Assembly: GCA_024638545.1 (NCBI GenBank)
Contig: JAHEKD010000036.1
Coordinates: 1-10,486 of the forward strand
Reading direction: 5' to 3'
Origin: Gammaproteobacteria bacterium
Lineage (GTDB): Bacteria; Pseudomonadota; Gammaproteobacteria; Arenicellales; JAHEKD01
DNA: 10,486 nucleotides
The position numbers were made by a program, and so were the translations under genes. Shown one piece after another: positions 1 to 6,837 of this stretch. The notes under the pieces were generated by a model that made no database searches, was not told where the DNA came from, and saw only the letters and a program-made list of their open reading frames with translations. Numbering within the stretch: the stretch's first letter is position 1; every line of letters starts with the position of its first letter.

Positions 1-142
1 ACCATAAAACCGGTAATTTTTGCCTGCCATCGTGTTCGGGGGTAAACACGGAAAAACGCATGGGCGTTTTAGTTTCAATGGATTGATGTGAATATACGGC
101 CTGGTTGCCACCGAAGCAGCGATTTAAACTGACTTGTTCCAT
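1..142 (-). CDS. fghA: S-formylglutathione hydrolase, N-terminal part (cut by window edge)
   Basis: This is the first 47 codons of a gene running off the left edge on the minus strand. The translation begins MEQVSLNRCFGGNQAVYSHQ and continues to a KLPVLW-type strand. This is the typical N-terminus of the esterase-D-like S-formylglutathione hydrolases (FrmB/FghA), whose members share the early CFGG, Y-x-H-x-S and MRFSVF blocks. The known enzyme hydrolyses S-formylglutathione to formate and glutathione in the cytoplasm. The catalytic serine region lies outside the window and could not be checked. The ATG at 140-142 is preceded by a weak purine stretch (AAGAG). The gene follows the formaldehyde dehydrogenase gene on the same strand, which fits consecutive pathway steps, but a terminator hairpin lies between them. 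Confidence 0.85.
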   Translation of the reverse strand, partial: MEQVSLNRCFGGNQAVYSHQSIETKTPMRFSVFTPEHDGRQKLPVLW

Positions 143-194
143 CTTGAGTCTCTTGGTGTTGGATTTTATTGTGATGTAAGAAAGTTAGTATATT

Positions 195-229
195 AAAAAC
201 AGTTCCTGGAACCGGGTCCAGGAACTGTT
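195..229 (-). terminator. Rho-independent terminator after the formaldehyde dehydrogenase gene
   Basis: The arms at 198-210 and 217-229 form a perfect 13-bp stem with a 6-nt loop. On the minus strand the stem runs into TTTTTAATAT, the usual U-tract of an intrinsic terminator. On the plus strand the stem is followed by CTTAAG, so it should work mainly leftward. It lies about 25 bp past the stop codon of the dehydrogenase and about 55 bp before the hydrolase start, so the hydrolase is probably expressed by read-through or from its own promoter. Confidence 0.82.
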
Positions 230-253
230 CTTAAGTATATCAACTCGGTTGGC

Positions 254-1363
254 CTAAAATTCGACAACAGCTCGAATCGATTCACCTGCGTGCATGAGGT
301 CGAAGCCTTTGTTGATATCGTCAAGGGCAAGTTTGTGGGTGATTAAATCATCGATATTGATTTTTCCGTCCATGTACCAGTCAACAATTCTGGGAACGTC
401 AGTGCGACCCTTCGCTCCCCCGAATGCCGTACCTCGCCAGACTCGGCCGGTAACGAGCTGGAACGGTCGAGTACTGATTTCCTGGCCGGCACCTGCCACA
501 CCAATGATGATTGATTCTCCCCAGCCCTTGTGACAGCATTCAAGCGCCTGGCGCATAACGTCCACATTCCCGATGCACTCAAAGCTAAAATCAGCACCAC
601 CTTTAGTCAGGTCAACAAGGTAGGGCACCATATCACCTTCCACTTCTGAAGGGTTCACAAAATGCGTCATCCCAAATTTTTCACCCAATGCTTCACGGGC
701 AGGATTTAAATCCACGCCAACTATCATGTTAGCACCAACCAGCCTGGCTCCCTGGATAACATTAAGACCGATACCGCCCAGACCGAATACCACAACATTG
801 TCGCCGGGCCTGACTTTAGCTGTATTAATAACAGCACCAATCCCGGTGGTTACACCACAGCCGATGTAGCAGATTTTATCGAAAGGCGCATCTTCACGAA
901 CCTTGGCCAATGCTATTTCAGGTACAACCGTGTGATTGGAAAAGGTCGATGTACCCATGTAGTGAAAAATCCTGTCTTTTCCAATTGAGAATCGACTGGT
1001 GCCGTCTGGCATAATACCCTGTCCCTGGGTTTCACGAATTTTCTGACATAAATTGGTCTTGCCGCTGGTGCAGTATTCACATTCCCTACATTCAGGCGTA
1101 TACAGTGGAATAACGTGATCTCCCTTTTTCAGGCTGGTTACACCCGCACCCACATCTACGACTACACCGGCGCCTTCATGGCCGAGAATAGCCGGAAACA
1201 AACCTTCCGGATCAGCGCCCGATCGAGTAAATTCATCGGTATGACAAATGCCGGTGGCTTTGATCTCAACAAGCACTTCGCCCGCTTTGGGACCGTCAAG
1301 ATTGACAGTTTCAATGACCAGTGGCTCACCCGCCTTATAGGCGACAGCTGCGCGAGTTTCCAT
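254..1363 (-). CDS. frmA: S-(hydroxymethyl)glutathione dehydrogenase / class III alcohol dehydrogenase
   Basis: This is a complete 369-aa zinc-dependent medium-chain dehydrogenase, the normal length for class III. It oxidises S-hydroxymethylglutathione (formaldehyde plus glutathione) to S-formylglutathione with NAD in the cytoplasm. The visible catalytic zinc ligands are Cys40 (in TGICHTD), His62 (GHEGAG) and Cys169 (GCGVTTG). The four structural zinc cysteines are 92, 95, 98 and 106. The Rossmann loop is GLGGIG at 194-199, with Asp218 at the end of the next strand suited to NAD. The ATG at 1361-1363 has a strong GGAGG ribosome site 7 nt upstream. No key residue is missing. Next to fghA and divergent from a methanol oxidation cluster, its likely job is to clear formaldehyde produced by XoxF. 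The alternative symbols adhC and flhA are used for the same family. Confidence 0.96.
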   Translation of the reverse strand: METRAAVAYKAGEPLVIETVNLDGPKAGEVLVEIKATGICHTDEFTRSGADPEGLFPAILGHEGAGVVVDVGAGVTSLKKGDHVIPLYTPECRECEYCTSGKTNLCQKIRETQGQGIMPDGTSRFSIGKDRIFHYMGTSTFSNHTVVPEIALAKVREDAPFDKICYIGCGVTTGIGAVINTAKVRPGDNVVVFGLGGIGLNVIQGARLVGANMIVGVDLNPAREALGEKFGMTHFVNPSEVEGDMVPYLVDLTKGGADFSFECIGNVDVMRQALECCHKGWGESIIIGVAGAGQEISTRPFQLVTGRVWRGTAFGGAKGRTDVPRIVDWYMDGKINIDDLITHKLALDDINKGFDLMHAGESIRAVVEF

Positions 1364-1396
1364 ATATATACCTCCAGTGATTCAAATTTAATGTAC

Positions 1397-1425
1397 TTTA
1401 TACCTGATTATGGATGTTTGCACAA
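1397..1425 (-). promoter_or_regulatory. Putative sigma70 promoter for the formaldehyde dehydrogenase gene
   Basis: Reading the minus strand, TTGTGC (plus positions 1420-1425) is followed after exactly 17 bp by TATAAA (1397-1402). Transcription would start near 1390, leaving a leader of about 27 nt that carries the GGAGG ribosome site at 1371-1375. The -10 box matches consensus at 5 of 6 positions and the -35 box at 3 of 6. The -35 box directly abuts the 19-bp inverted repeat that begins at 1426. Confidence 0.5.
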
Positions 1426-1608
1426 TTAACCCGCATTTCTCACCACCCTACTACTGCGACGGTCCCTTGCCACGCCCTGTGGGCATTTTACTCGGTCAGG
1501 GTCCTCGACATCGTGTCAACGATGCCTGCCGGCCCTTGGTCGTAAAACCCATACAGGACGCATCCCTTAACCGTCTCGCTACGAAGTCCGGTGAGAAATG
1601 CGGGTTAA
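1426..1608. mobile_element. MITE-like element with perfect 19-bp terminal inverted repeats
   Basis: TTAACCCGCATTTCTCACC at 1426-1444 is repeated exactly in inverted orientation as GGTGAGAAATGCGGGTTAA at 1590-1608. The symmetry continues imperfectly inward (GCGACGGT at 1456-1463 against ACCGTCTCGC at 1570-1579) and perhaps outward (GGATGTTTGC at 1412-1421 against GGCAAATCC at 1611-1619). The core is 183 bp, and about 208 bp with the outer matches. It contains two small hairpins (1474-1484, and a 6-bp stem at 1509-1524) and no credible gene. This is the architecture of a miniature inverted-repeat element or the collapsed remains of an insertion sequence. No clear target-site duplication was found, and the parent transposon family is not identified. 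A structured regulatory RNA is the alternative. Confidence 0.6.
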
Positions 1609-1684
1609 CAGGCAAATCCGGGTCTCAGATGATGCCGCAGACACGCTGTTCAAGTTTGCGAAAATCTGTGCTAGCATCCCGCTT

Positions 1685-1704
1685 GTGTGTAATTTTTTAT
1701 ACAC
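1685..1704. repeat. Short inverted repeat upstream of the 140-aa secreted protein gene
   Basis: GTGTGTA (1685-1691) and TATACAC (1698-1704) form an inverted repeat with one G-T wobble around a T-rich centre. TATACA at 1698-1703 could serve as a -10 box for the gene at 1740, but no good -35 box is seen 16-18 bp upstream, so the promoter may depend on an activator. The rest of 1609-1739 holds nothing else recognised. This is a weak call. Confidence 0.25.
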
Positions 1705-1739
1705 GGTCGTTAACCATCATCAGGAGAGACGTGATTAAT

Positions 1740-2162
1740 ATGCGCTATTTTGTTCTAAATACACTTTCAGCATGCCTGATGCTATTCAGCGCAACGGTAT
1801 TTTCCCAGGCCGGTCTGCTTACTGGCGGTGCGATGGAGCTTGAACCAATTACACTTGGCTCAGGAAAGCCGTTAGCTGCTGCTCCTTACAATCTTGAATC
1901 CGGAAGGTTTTACAAACTCAAAATCATTTCTGACGGCACCGCCGAGCTTGCGCTGGAGGGCCCTGGTTTTTTTAGAAATATCTGGATAAATGAAATTGTA
2001 ATTAACGATATAGAGATCCGGCCGCTGGGTGTTGAAAGCCTCGAGTTTGATGATGAAGGTGAAGCGACGATCTCATTCGTGACGATTCGCCCGGGCAGTT
2101 TCGAGCTGAAAATACCGGGTACCCGCGGTGAATCACAACGTGCAGTATTTAATGTTAATTAA
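1740..2162 (+). CDS. Secreted 140-aa protein of unknown function, PQQ/methylotrophy-cluster associated
   Basis: The protein opens with a signal peptide (MRYFVLNTLSACLMLFSA, cleavage likely after FSQA near residue 24). The mature part of about 116 residues appears all beta, built of short alternating strands such as YKLKIISD, TAELALEG, ATISFVTI and SFELKIPG. This suggests a single cupredoxin- or Ig-like sandwich. The mature chain has no cysteine and no histidine, so a classical copper site is excluded. It has an acidic stretch, EFDDEGE, near 102-108, and a compact FFRNIWINEIVINDIEIRPL block that looks like the conserved core. A GTG at 1731 in the same frame sits closer to the AGGAG at 1722-1726 and would add three residues, so the exact start is uncertain. 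I do not recognise a named function. It precedes the transporter operon by 117 bp and may serve it in the periplasm. Confidence 0.8.
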   Translation: MRYFVLNTLSACLMLFSATVFSQAGLLTGGAMELEPITLGSGKPLAAAPYNLESGRFYKLKIISDGTAELALEGPGFFRNIWINEIVINDIEIRPLGVESLEFDDEGEATISFVTIRPGSFELKIPGTRGESQRAVFNVN

Positions 2163-2279
2163 ATATAGGCGTCAGGTTGTTTTGTAAAACCTCTTGCGTG
2201 TTTTATTCTGCTGAGCCCGATAGTCCTGGTCTGCAATTCAAAATACCATAAAGCACGTTATCGATTAATATGTAAAACG

Positions 2280-3527
2280 ATGTTTTGTATGCAAATCTAT
2301 AAACAGCTGCCCGGGTTAATCCTCAAGAGAAAAGTCTGCAGAGGAATACAGGCAGCCTGCATGTTGTGTCTGCTGACTCTCCCGGTTAATGCGCAGGAAT
2401 CAGAGCCGCTCCAAATAAGAATTGCGATGATCAGTTTGGATGAAAAGCCCCATTTGCCGTTGTCCTTGATTGATCTGCCGGTCAATGATCCGGCGGTCCC
2501 CGGTGCTCAGATGGCCGTTAAAGAAAACAATCAAACCGGTACGTTTACCGGGCAGGTGTTTGATTTTAATCATTATCTCGTCTCAGAAGATTATCCCGTG
2601 GAGGCTCTCGCCCAACAATTAATTGCAGACGGGGTTAGCCTGTTAGTTGCCGACCTGCCCATAAAGGAGCTGTTAACGCTGGCTGACAGTGTTGATGACA
2701 AGGGACTTCTATTTAATGTCAGGGCCCAGGATGATGAGTTGAGGAACCAGCAGTGCCGGCGTAACCTGCTGCACCTGACACCCAGCAGGGCAATGAAAAC
2801 TGATGCGCTGGTGCAGTATCTGGTTTGGAAACGCTGGCAGGATTGGATGGTCATCGTTGGAAGGCACCCCCAGGATCAGGCCTATCTTACAGCGCTGGAA
2901 AGATCGGCCAAACGATTCAATGGTAAAATTCGTGAGGTCAAGCCGTGGACGTTTGATGCAGGTTCAAGACGCACTGACTCTGGACACGTGCTGGCACAAC
3001 AGCAGGTACCGGTGGCCACGCGGGGACAGGACCACCAGGTTCTTGTTGTAGCTGATGAAGCAGATGAATTTGGCGAATATTTAATTTATCGAACCGATTC
3101 TCCAAGGCCGGTGGCCGGTACGCAGGGCCTGATTGCGACCAGTTGGCATCGCTCGCACGAACAGTGGGGCGGTACTCAGCTGCAGCGGCGATTTTTCAAG
3201 CAATCAGGCCGTGACATGAAACCCCGCGATTACGCCGCATGGATGGCGGTCAGGGCCATTGGTGAAGCGACCACCAAGGTGAATACCGCAGATCATGATC
3301 AGATTAGACAATTCTTATTCAGTAGCGAGTTCAAGCTTGCCGCATTTAAGGGGCTGGCGTTGACGTTTCGCTCGTGGAATGGGCAACTGCGCCAGCCGAT
3401 CCTGGTTGTCGGTCCGAGAATGCTGGTGAGTGTGTCACCGCAGGACAAATTTCTGCACCAGTTTTCAACGCTTGACACGCTGGGTTATGATCAACCCGAA
3501 TCCGGCTGCCAGGCATTTAACCAATAA
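2280..3527 (+). CDS. ABC transporter periplasmic substrate-binding protein, PQQ alcohol dehydrogenase-associated (LutA-like)
   Basis: This 415-aa exported protein has a basic N-terminus, a hydrophobic segment near 24-36 and a likely cleavage after VNA (residue 38). The mature part begins IRIAMISLDE and has the alternating strand-helix layout of a type 1 periplasmic binding protein, in the branch that accompanies PQQ-dependent alcohol dehydrogenases. Conserved-looking blocks are ATSWHRSHEQWGGTQLQRRF (287-306), DYAAWMAVRAIGEA (317-330) and the C-terminal LRQPILV. Two mature cysteines, 159 and 410, could pair. It heads the operon with the ATPase and permease. Related proteins (LutA in Methylobacterium) belong to loci shown to be needed for lanthanide uptake, so lanthanide or a lanthanide complex is the inferred ligand; the ligand cannot be read from sequence. 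The ATG at 2289 is an alternative start; neither has a clear ribosome site. Confidence 0.85.
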   Translation: MFCMQIYKQLPGLILKRKVCRGIQAACMLCLLTLPVNAQESEPLQIRIAMISLDEKPHLPLSLIDLPVNDPAVPGAQMAVKENNQTGTFTGQVFDFNHYLVSEDYPVEALAQQLIADGVSLLVADLPIKELLTLADSVDDKGLLFNVRAQDDELRNQQCRRNLLHLTPSRAMKTDALVQYLVWKRWQDWMVIVGRHPQDQAYLTALERSAKRFNGKIREVKPWTFDAGSRRTDSGHVLAQQQVPVATRGQDHQVLVVADEADEFGEYLIYRTDSPRPVAGTQGLIATSWHRSHEQWGGTQLQRRFFKQSGRDMKPRDYAAWMAVRAIGEATTKVNTADHDQIRQFLFSSEFKLAAFKGLALTFRSWNGQLRQPILVVGPRMLVSVSPQDKFLHQFSTLDTLGYDQPESGCQAFNQ

Positions 3528-3556
3528 AGATCGTTGAGATCAAAACCGGGGATACT

Positions 3557-4528
3557 ATGATAGATAATTTGTTTACAGCGGGTGGGGTTTGTGGAATTCT
3601 AATCCTGAGTATTCCGGCACATGCCTACTCGATTTATGTTTCAAATGAGAAAGACAATACGCTGTCAGTCATTGACAGTGAAAATCTTGAGGTAGTTGAG
3701 ACGATTGAGATCGGCCAAAGGCCAAGAGGGCTTACGCTGTCAGATGATAACAATTTACTTTATGTCTGTACCAGTGATGACAATCATGTCGAGGTGCTCG
3801 ATCTTGATTCGCACAAGGTAGTGAATACACTGCCTTCCGGTCCGGATCCGGAATTAATGGCGCTGGGTCCCGACGGCAAGCTGCTCTATATCGCCAATGA
3901 GGATGACAATCTGGTGACGGTCGTTGATCTTGAAACAAACTCGATGACAACACAGATTCCTGTTGGCATTGAGCCCGAGGGCATGGGTGTCAGCCCCGAT
4001 GGTAAATGGCTGGTTAATACATCTGAAACCACCAACATGGCGCATTTTATTAACCTTGAGAATCTGGAAGTTGAGCACAATGTGCTGGTAGACACAAGGC
4101 CGAGAGTTGCCCAGTTTTCGCCCGATGGCAGTGAGGTTTGGGTATCGGCTGAAATTGGCGGTACCATCAGCGTAATTAATGTTGATACGAAGGAGATTAC
4201 CACCAAGATCAAATTTGAAGTTGCGGGTTTGCAACCGGAAGAAATCCAGCCTGTGGGCTTGAAATTCAGTGCTTCCGGCGAGCGGGTATTTGCAGCGCTG
4301 GGTCCATCTTCGCGTGTCGCCGTCATTGATGCAGTGAATTACGAAGTTATCAAATACCTGCTTGTTGGCCAGCGAGTCTGGAATCTGGACTTCTCACCGG
4401 ACGGTAAATACGTGTTTACCACCAACGGTATTAGTAATGATGTGTCTGTCATCGATACGGAAAAACTGCGCGTGATCAAGTCAATTAAGGTCGGACGACT
4501 GCCGTGGGGTATCGTGGTGCGACCTTGA
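3557..4528 (+). CDS. Periplasmic YVTN-type beta-propeller protein, PQQ-dependent catabolism-associated
   Basis: The 323-aa protein begins with a signal peptide (hydrophobic 8-20, cleavage after AHA near 23). The rest is built from about seven propeller repeats of roughly 42 residues, each carrying a variant of YVSNEKDNTLSVIDSENLEV followed by a G-x-x-P-x-G turn and a SPDGKWL-type strand. Examples start near residues 27, 70, 111 and 279. It belongs with the YVTN/cytochrome D1-like propellers that accompany PQQ alcohol dehydrogenases and their ABC transporter; such proteins are usually binding or scaffold proteins rather than enzymes. It starts 29 nt after the binding-protein gene and its stop overlaps the ATPase start, so co-expression is near certain. 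In Pseudomonas putida a similar gene set is linked to lanthanide uptake. A direct role in metal or PQQ handling is inference. Confidence 0.88.
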   Translation: MIDNLFTAGGVCGILILSIPAHAYSIYVSNEKDNTLSVIDSENLEVVETIEIGQRPRGLTLSDDNNLLYVCTSDDNHVEVLDLDSHKVVNTLPSGPDPELMALGPDGKLLYIANEDDNLVTVVDLETNSMTTQIPVGIEPEGMGVSPDGKWLVNTSETTNMAHFINLENLEVEHNVLVDTRPRVAQFSPDGSEVWVSAEIGGTISVINVDTKEITTKIKFEVAGLQPEEIQPVGLKFSASGERVFAALGPSSRVAVIDAVNYEVIKYLLVGQRVWNLDFSPDGKYVFTTNGISNDVSVIDTEKLRVIKSIKVGRLPWGIVVRP

Positions 4529-5310
4529 GTGAAGTAACCCCATTATCGGTAGAAGACGTCAGTTTTTCATACGCAAAAAAATTGATCCTGGAGAAAATCT
4601 CTTTTGAGGTTAAAGCGGGCTCGTTCTGTGTATTGCTGGGTGCAAATGGTGCTGGTAAAACCACGCTGTTTTCACTGATAACCCGCCTCTACAGCCCGAG
4701 CAGTGGCCATATTGTTGTTTTTGGCCATGATATCAACAAGCATTCAGAAAAAGCATTGAGCAGGCTGGGTGTGGTCTTTCAAAATCCTACGCTGGATCAG
4801 GATTTATCGATTCAGCAGAACCTGAAGTATTATGCCTCCCTTTACGGCATCTCAAAACATGAAACCATGCAAATGCTCAATGATCAATTTCCCAGATACC
4901 TACCTGAGTGTCGGCTTAATCAAAAAATACATCAGCTCAGTGGCGGTCAAAAACGCAGGGTCGAACTCATGCGTTCATTAATGCATCAGCCGGATCTGCT
5001 GCTTCTGGATGAACCAACCGTCGGTCTCGATATCAACAGCCGCGAGGCGTTCATCGCACATGTGCGTGAGCTTTGCTCTGAAAGAGGGATTGGTGTTTTA
5101 TGGGCAACACATCTCATTGATGAGGTCGGCGATGATGATGACGTGATCGTTTTGCATAAAAGCAAAATTCTGGCCAACGACAAAGTCCTGGCATTAGTCA
5201 ACAGACACGGCGCTAAATCCATCGGTGATCTGTATCTGAAGTTGACTGGATTAGAGTCAAACAAATGGCGTTCAGATGAAAACGGAATAGCTGCGGGAGC
5301 CGTCAGATGA
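4525..5310 (+). CDS. ABC transporter ATP-binding protein, PQQ alcohol dehydrogenase-associated (LutE/PedB-like)
   Basis: This is a complete ABC ATPase of about 261 aa. Counting from the TTG at 4525, it has Walker A GANGAGKT at 39-46, the Q-loop glutamine in VFQNP (86), the signature LSGGQ at 138-142, Walker B LLLLDEP at 158-164 and the switch histidine in ATH (196). The subfamily is the one paired with ABC-2 type permeases. The start is ambiguous: TTG at 4525 overlaps the TGA of the preceding gene (TTGA), gives the usual N-terminus SEVTPLSVEDVSFSY and is preferred; an in-frame GTG at 4504 would add seven residues. Neither has a good ribosome site, so translation is probably coupled to the propeller gene. 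It overlaps the permease gene by 4 nt and should energise it. The substrate is inferred to be lanthanide-related. Confidence 0.93.
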   Translation: MSEVTPLSVEDVSFSYAKKLILEKISFEVKAGSFCVLLGANGAGKTTLFSLITRLYSPSSGHIVVFGHDINKHSEKALSRLGVVFQNPTLDQDLSIQQNLKYYASLYGISKHETMQMLNDQFPRYLPECRLNQKIHQLSGGQKRRVELMRSLMHQPDLLLLDEPTVGLDINSREAFIAHVRELCSERGIGVLWATHLIDEVGDDDDVIVLHKSKILANDKVLALVNRHGAKSIGDLYLKLTGLESNKWRSDENGIAAGAVR

Positions 5311-6104
5311 GCGCGGCCAGGTACATTCACTGCCTGAAGGGAATTATTGTACGCGAAGCGCAAAAATTTCTGCAGCAAAAGGCACGCTTTTTTGCCTCAC
5401 TGGTCAGACCATTGGTGTGGTTGTTTATATTTGCCGCCGGATTCCGCTCTGTACTGGGCGTGTCCATAATTCCGCCATACCAGACCTATGTACTCTATGA
5501 AGAGTATATTACGCCAGGTTTACTGGGCATGATACTGTTATTCAGCGGCATGCAAAACTCGCTGTCGATGGTCTATGACAGGGAGATGGGCAGTATGCGG
5601 ATGCTGTTAGTCAGCCCGCTGCCACGCTGGTATTTACTGGCCAGTAAAATGTTTGCAGGCGTCTGTATTGCTGTAATCCAGGTCTATATTTTCCTGGCAA
5701 TCGCCTATTTCTGGGAGGTCTATCCTCCAATTTCCGGCTACATCAACGTGCTGCCAGCCGTGCTGCTCTCAGGATTGATGCTGGCGGCGCTGGGATTGCT
5801 GCTGTCTTCGCTTATTAAACAACTGGAGAATTTTGCAGGCGTGATGAATTTCGTCATCTTCCCGATGTTCTTTGCATCTTCTGCGCTCTATCCCTTGTGG
5901 CGTATACGTGATTCCAGTGAACTGTTATATTTAATCTGTAAATACAACCCGTTCACCTATGCTGTTGAGTTGATCCGATTTTCGTTATATTCAGAATTTA
6001 ATCTTCAATCACTGGCTGTAGTCATTGTAATGCTGGTTTTATTTTTTCTGGTTGCCATCTACGGGTATAATCCATCGCGTGGTTTTATGATCCGTAAACA
6101 ATAA
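5307..6104 (+). CDS. ABC-2 type transporter permease, PQQ alcohol dehydrogenase-associated (LutF/PedC-like)
   Basis: This 265-aa inner membrane protein has about six membrane segments, roughly at 30-50, 66-88, 114-137, 147-170, 176-197 and 234-254. The cytoplasmic N-terminal helix (VREAQKFLQQKARFF) and the conserved C-terminal block NPFTYAVELIRFSLY before the last segment are typical of ABC-2 permeases. The start codon overlaps the ATPase stop (ATGA), which is strong evidence of translational coupling and a shared complex. Many ABC-2 permeases export their substrate, whereas the periplasmic binding protein in the operon suggests import. Related operons have been linked to lanthanide import, so direction and substrate remain inferred. 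Confidence 0.92.
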   Translation: MSAARYIHCLKGIIVREAQKFLQQKARFFASLVRPLVWLFIFAAGFRSVLGVSIIPPYQTYVLYEEYITPGLLGMILLFSGMQNSLSMVYDREMGSMRMLLVSPLPRWYLLASKMFAGVCIAVIQVYIFLAIAYFWEVYPPISGYINVLPAVLLSGLMLAALGLLLSSLIKQLENFAGVMNFVIFPMFFASSALYPLWRIRDSSELLYLICKYNPFTYAVELIRFSLYSEFNLQSLAVVIVMLVLFFLVAIYGYNPSRGFMIRKQ

Positions 6105-6109
6105 ATCAA

Positions 6110-6718
6110 ATGCTGATGAAAACAGGAATATTGCTATCTTTAGTGCTGCTTGCCAGTTACGTCTGCAGTGCGCAAACACAGCAGGATCCCGATTGGCCCT
6201 GCATACAGGTATTGGTGCCTGAAATTTCCGCAGCCTCAATATGGGATGGACCCTCGATAGAAGAAATAGCAGACCCCGGGATATTTCGGCCGCATGCGCG
6301 GGAGCTGGTTTCAGCTGTCGTTGAAAAACATGAGCCACTGACGGAATCACAGCTTGATAAATATATTGCCCGGTTTGATGCTGATCAACGCAATGCGGCG
6401 CTGACATTTTTATTCAATTCGCTATTAGACAGTTTTAACAGCAAGCGACATGGACAGATAAAGTCAATCAAACTCTATACGAAAACACAAATCAAATCAG
6501 CCAGGGTGATTGAGCGCCTGATGGAGCAAAAAGTCGAATTAGAAAACCGGCAGGCTAGTGCAGAACAACTTGCAGAGGTTGAATCTCAATTACACTGGCA
6601 AAAGCGAATGTTCAAAGAGCGTGAAAAATCTTTCGACTACCTTTGTGAGTTGCCGCAGGAGATTGCACAGCAGGCAGGAGAGGCGGCGAGGGCGATTTCT
6701 GCAAAGCTTGCCTACTAA
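6110..6718 (+). CDS. Secreted two-cysteine helical protein of unknown function in the transporter operon
   Basis: The 202-aa product has a signal peptide (LLSLVLLASYVCSA, cleavage near residue 21). The mature N-terminus is QTQQDPDWPCIQVLVPEISA, followed by IWDGP; this tryptophan-rich block looks like the conserved hallmark. The rest is predicted helical, with a charged, heptad-like stretch from about 125 to 175 that may form a coiled coil. The mature chain has just two cysteines, 31 and 179, one at each end, which could form a disulfide closing the helical bundle. The start lies 5 nt after the permease stop without a ribosome site, so it is probably coupled; ATG 6116 is an alternative. It occupies the place of a small exported protein in lut-type clusters, but I recognise no function. 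A periplasmic accessory to the transporter is the best guess. Confidence 0.82.
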   Translation: MLMKTGILLSLVLLASYVCSAQTQQDPDWPCIQVLVPEISAASIWDGPSIEEIADPGIFRPHARELVSAVVEKHEPLTESQLDKYIARFDADQRNAALTFLFNSLLDSFNSKRHGQIKSIKLYTKTQIKSARVIERLMEQKVELENRQASAEQLAEVESQLHWQKRMFKEREKSFDYLCELPQEIAQQAGEAARAISAKLAY

Positions 6719-6837
6719 AACACAACTATCTTTTGCGAATAGCATGAATGGCAAACGATTGTTGCATCACGGGCGCCCTGATTAATTGCAGCTAACGGAA
6801 CAAAAGTCATATATTGATGGACCAGGAGAATCCAGGA

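Noticed and set aside
1115..1429. Open frame of 104 codons on the plus strand opposite the formaldehyde dehydrogenase
   Set aside because: It lies antisense to a fully conserved enzyme, has no recognisable domain and runs into the inverted repeat; it is a shadow of the real gene.
1410..1739. Open frame extending the 140-aa secreted protein gene upstream by 110 codons
   Set aside because: It reads straight through the inverted-repeat element, has no ribosome site, and would bury the clear signal peptide that starts at 1740.
2174..2192. Weak hairpin AGGTT/AACCT followed by a T-containing stretch after the 140-aa protein gene
   Set aside because: The stem is only 5 bp, AT-leaning, with a large loop and no continuous U-tract close behind it.
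3854..4326. Long antisense open frames (126 and 146 codons) within the propeller gene
   Set aside because: Regular repeats in the propeller codons keep the reverse frames open. The proteins resemble no family and have no translation signals.
6766..6782. Imperfect palindrome around GGGCGCCC in the gap before the DUF3280-like gene
   Set aside because: It has no room for a hairpin loop and no T-run after it, so it is not a convincing terminator; an operator is possible but unsupported.
6558..6785. Plus-strand open frame of 75 codons overlapping the end of the two-cysteine protein gene
   Set aside because: It is out of frame within a coding gene, rich in Arg and Ser as expected of a shifted frame, and lacks a ribosome site.
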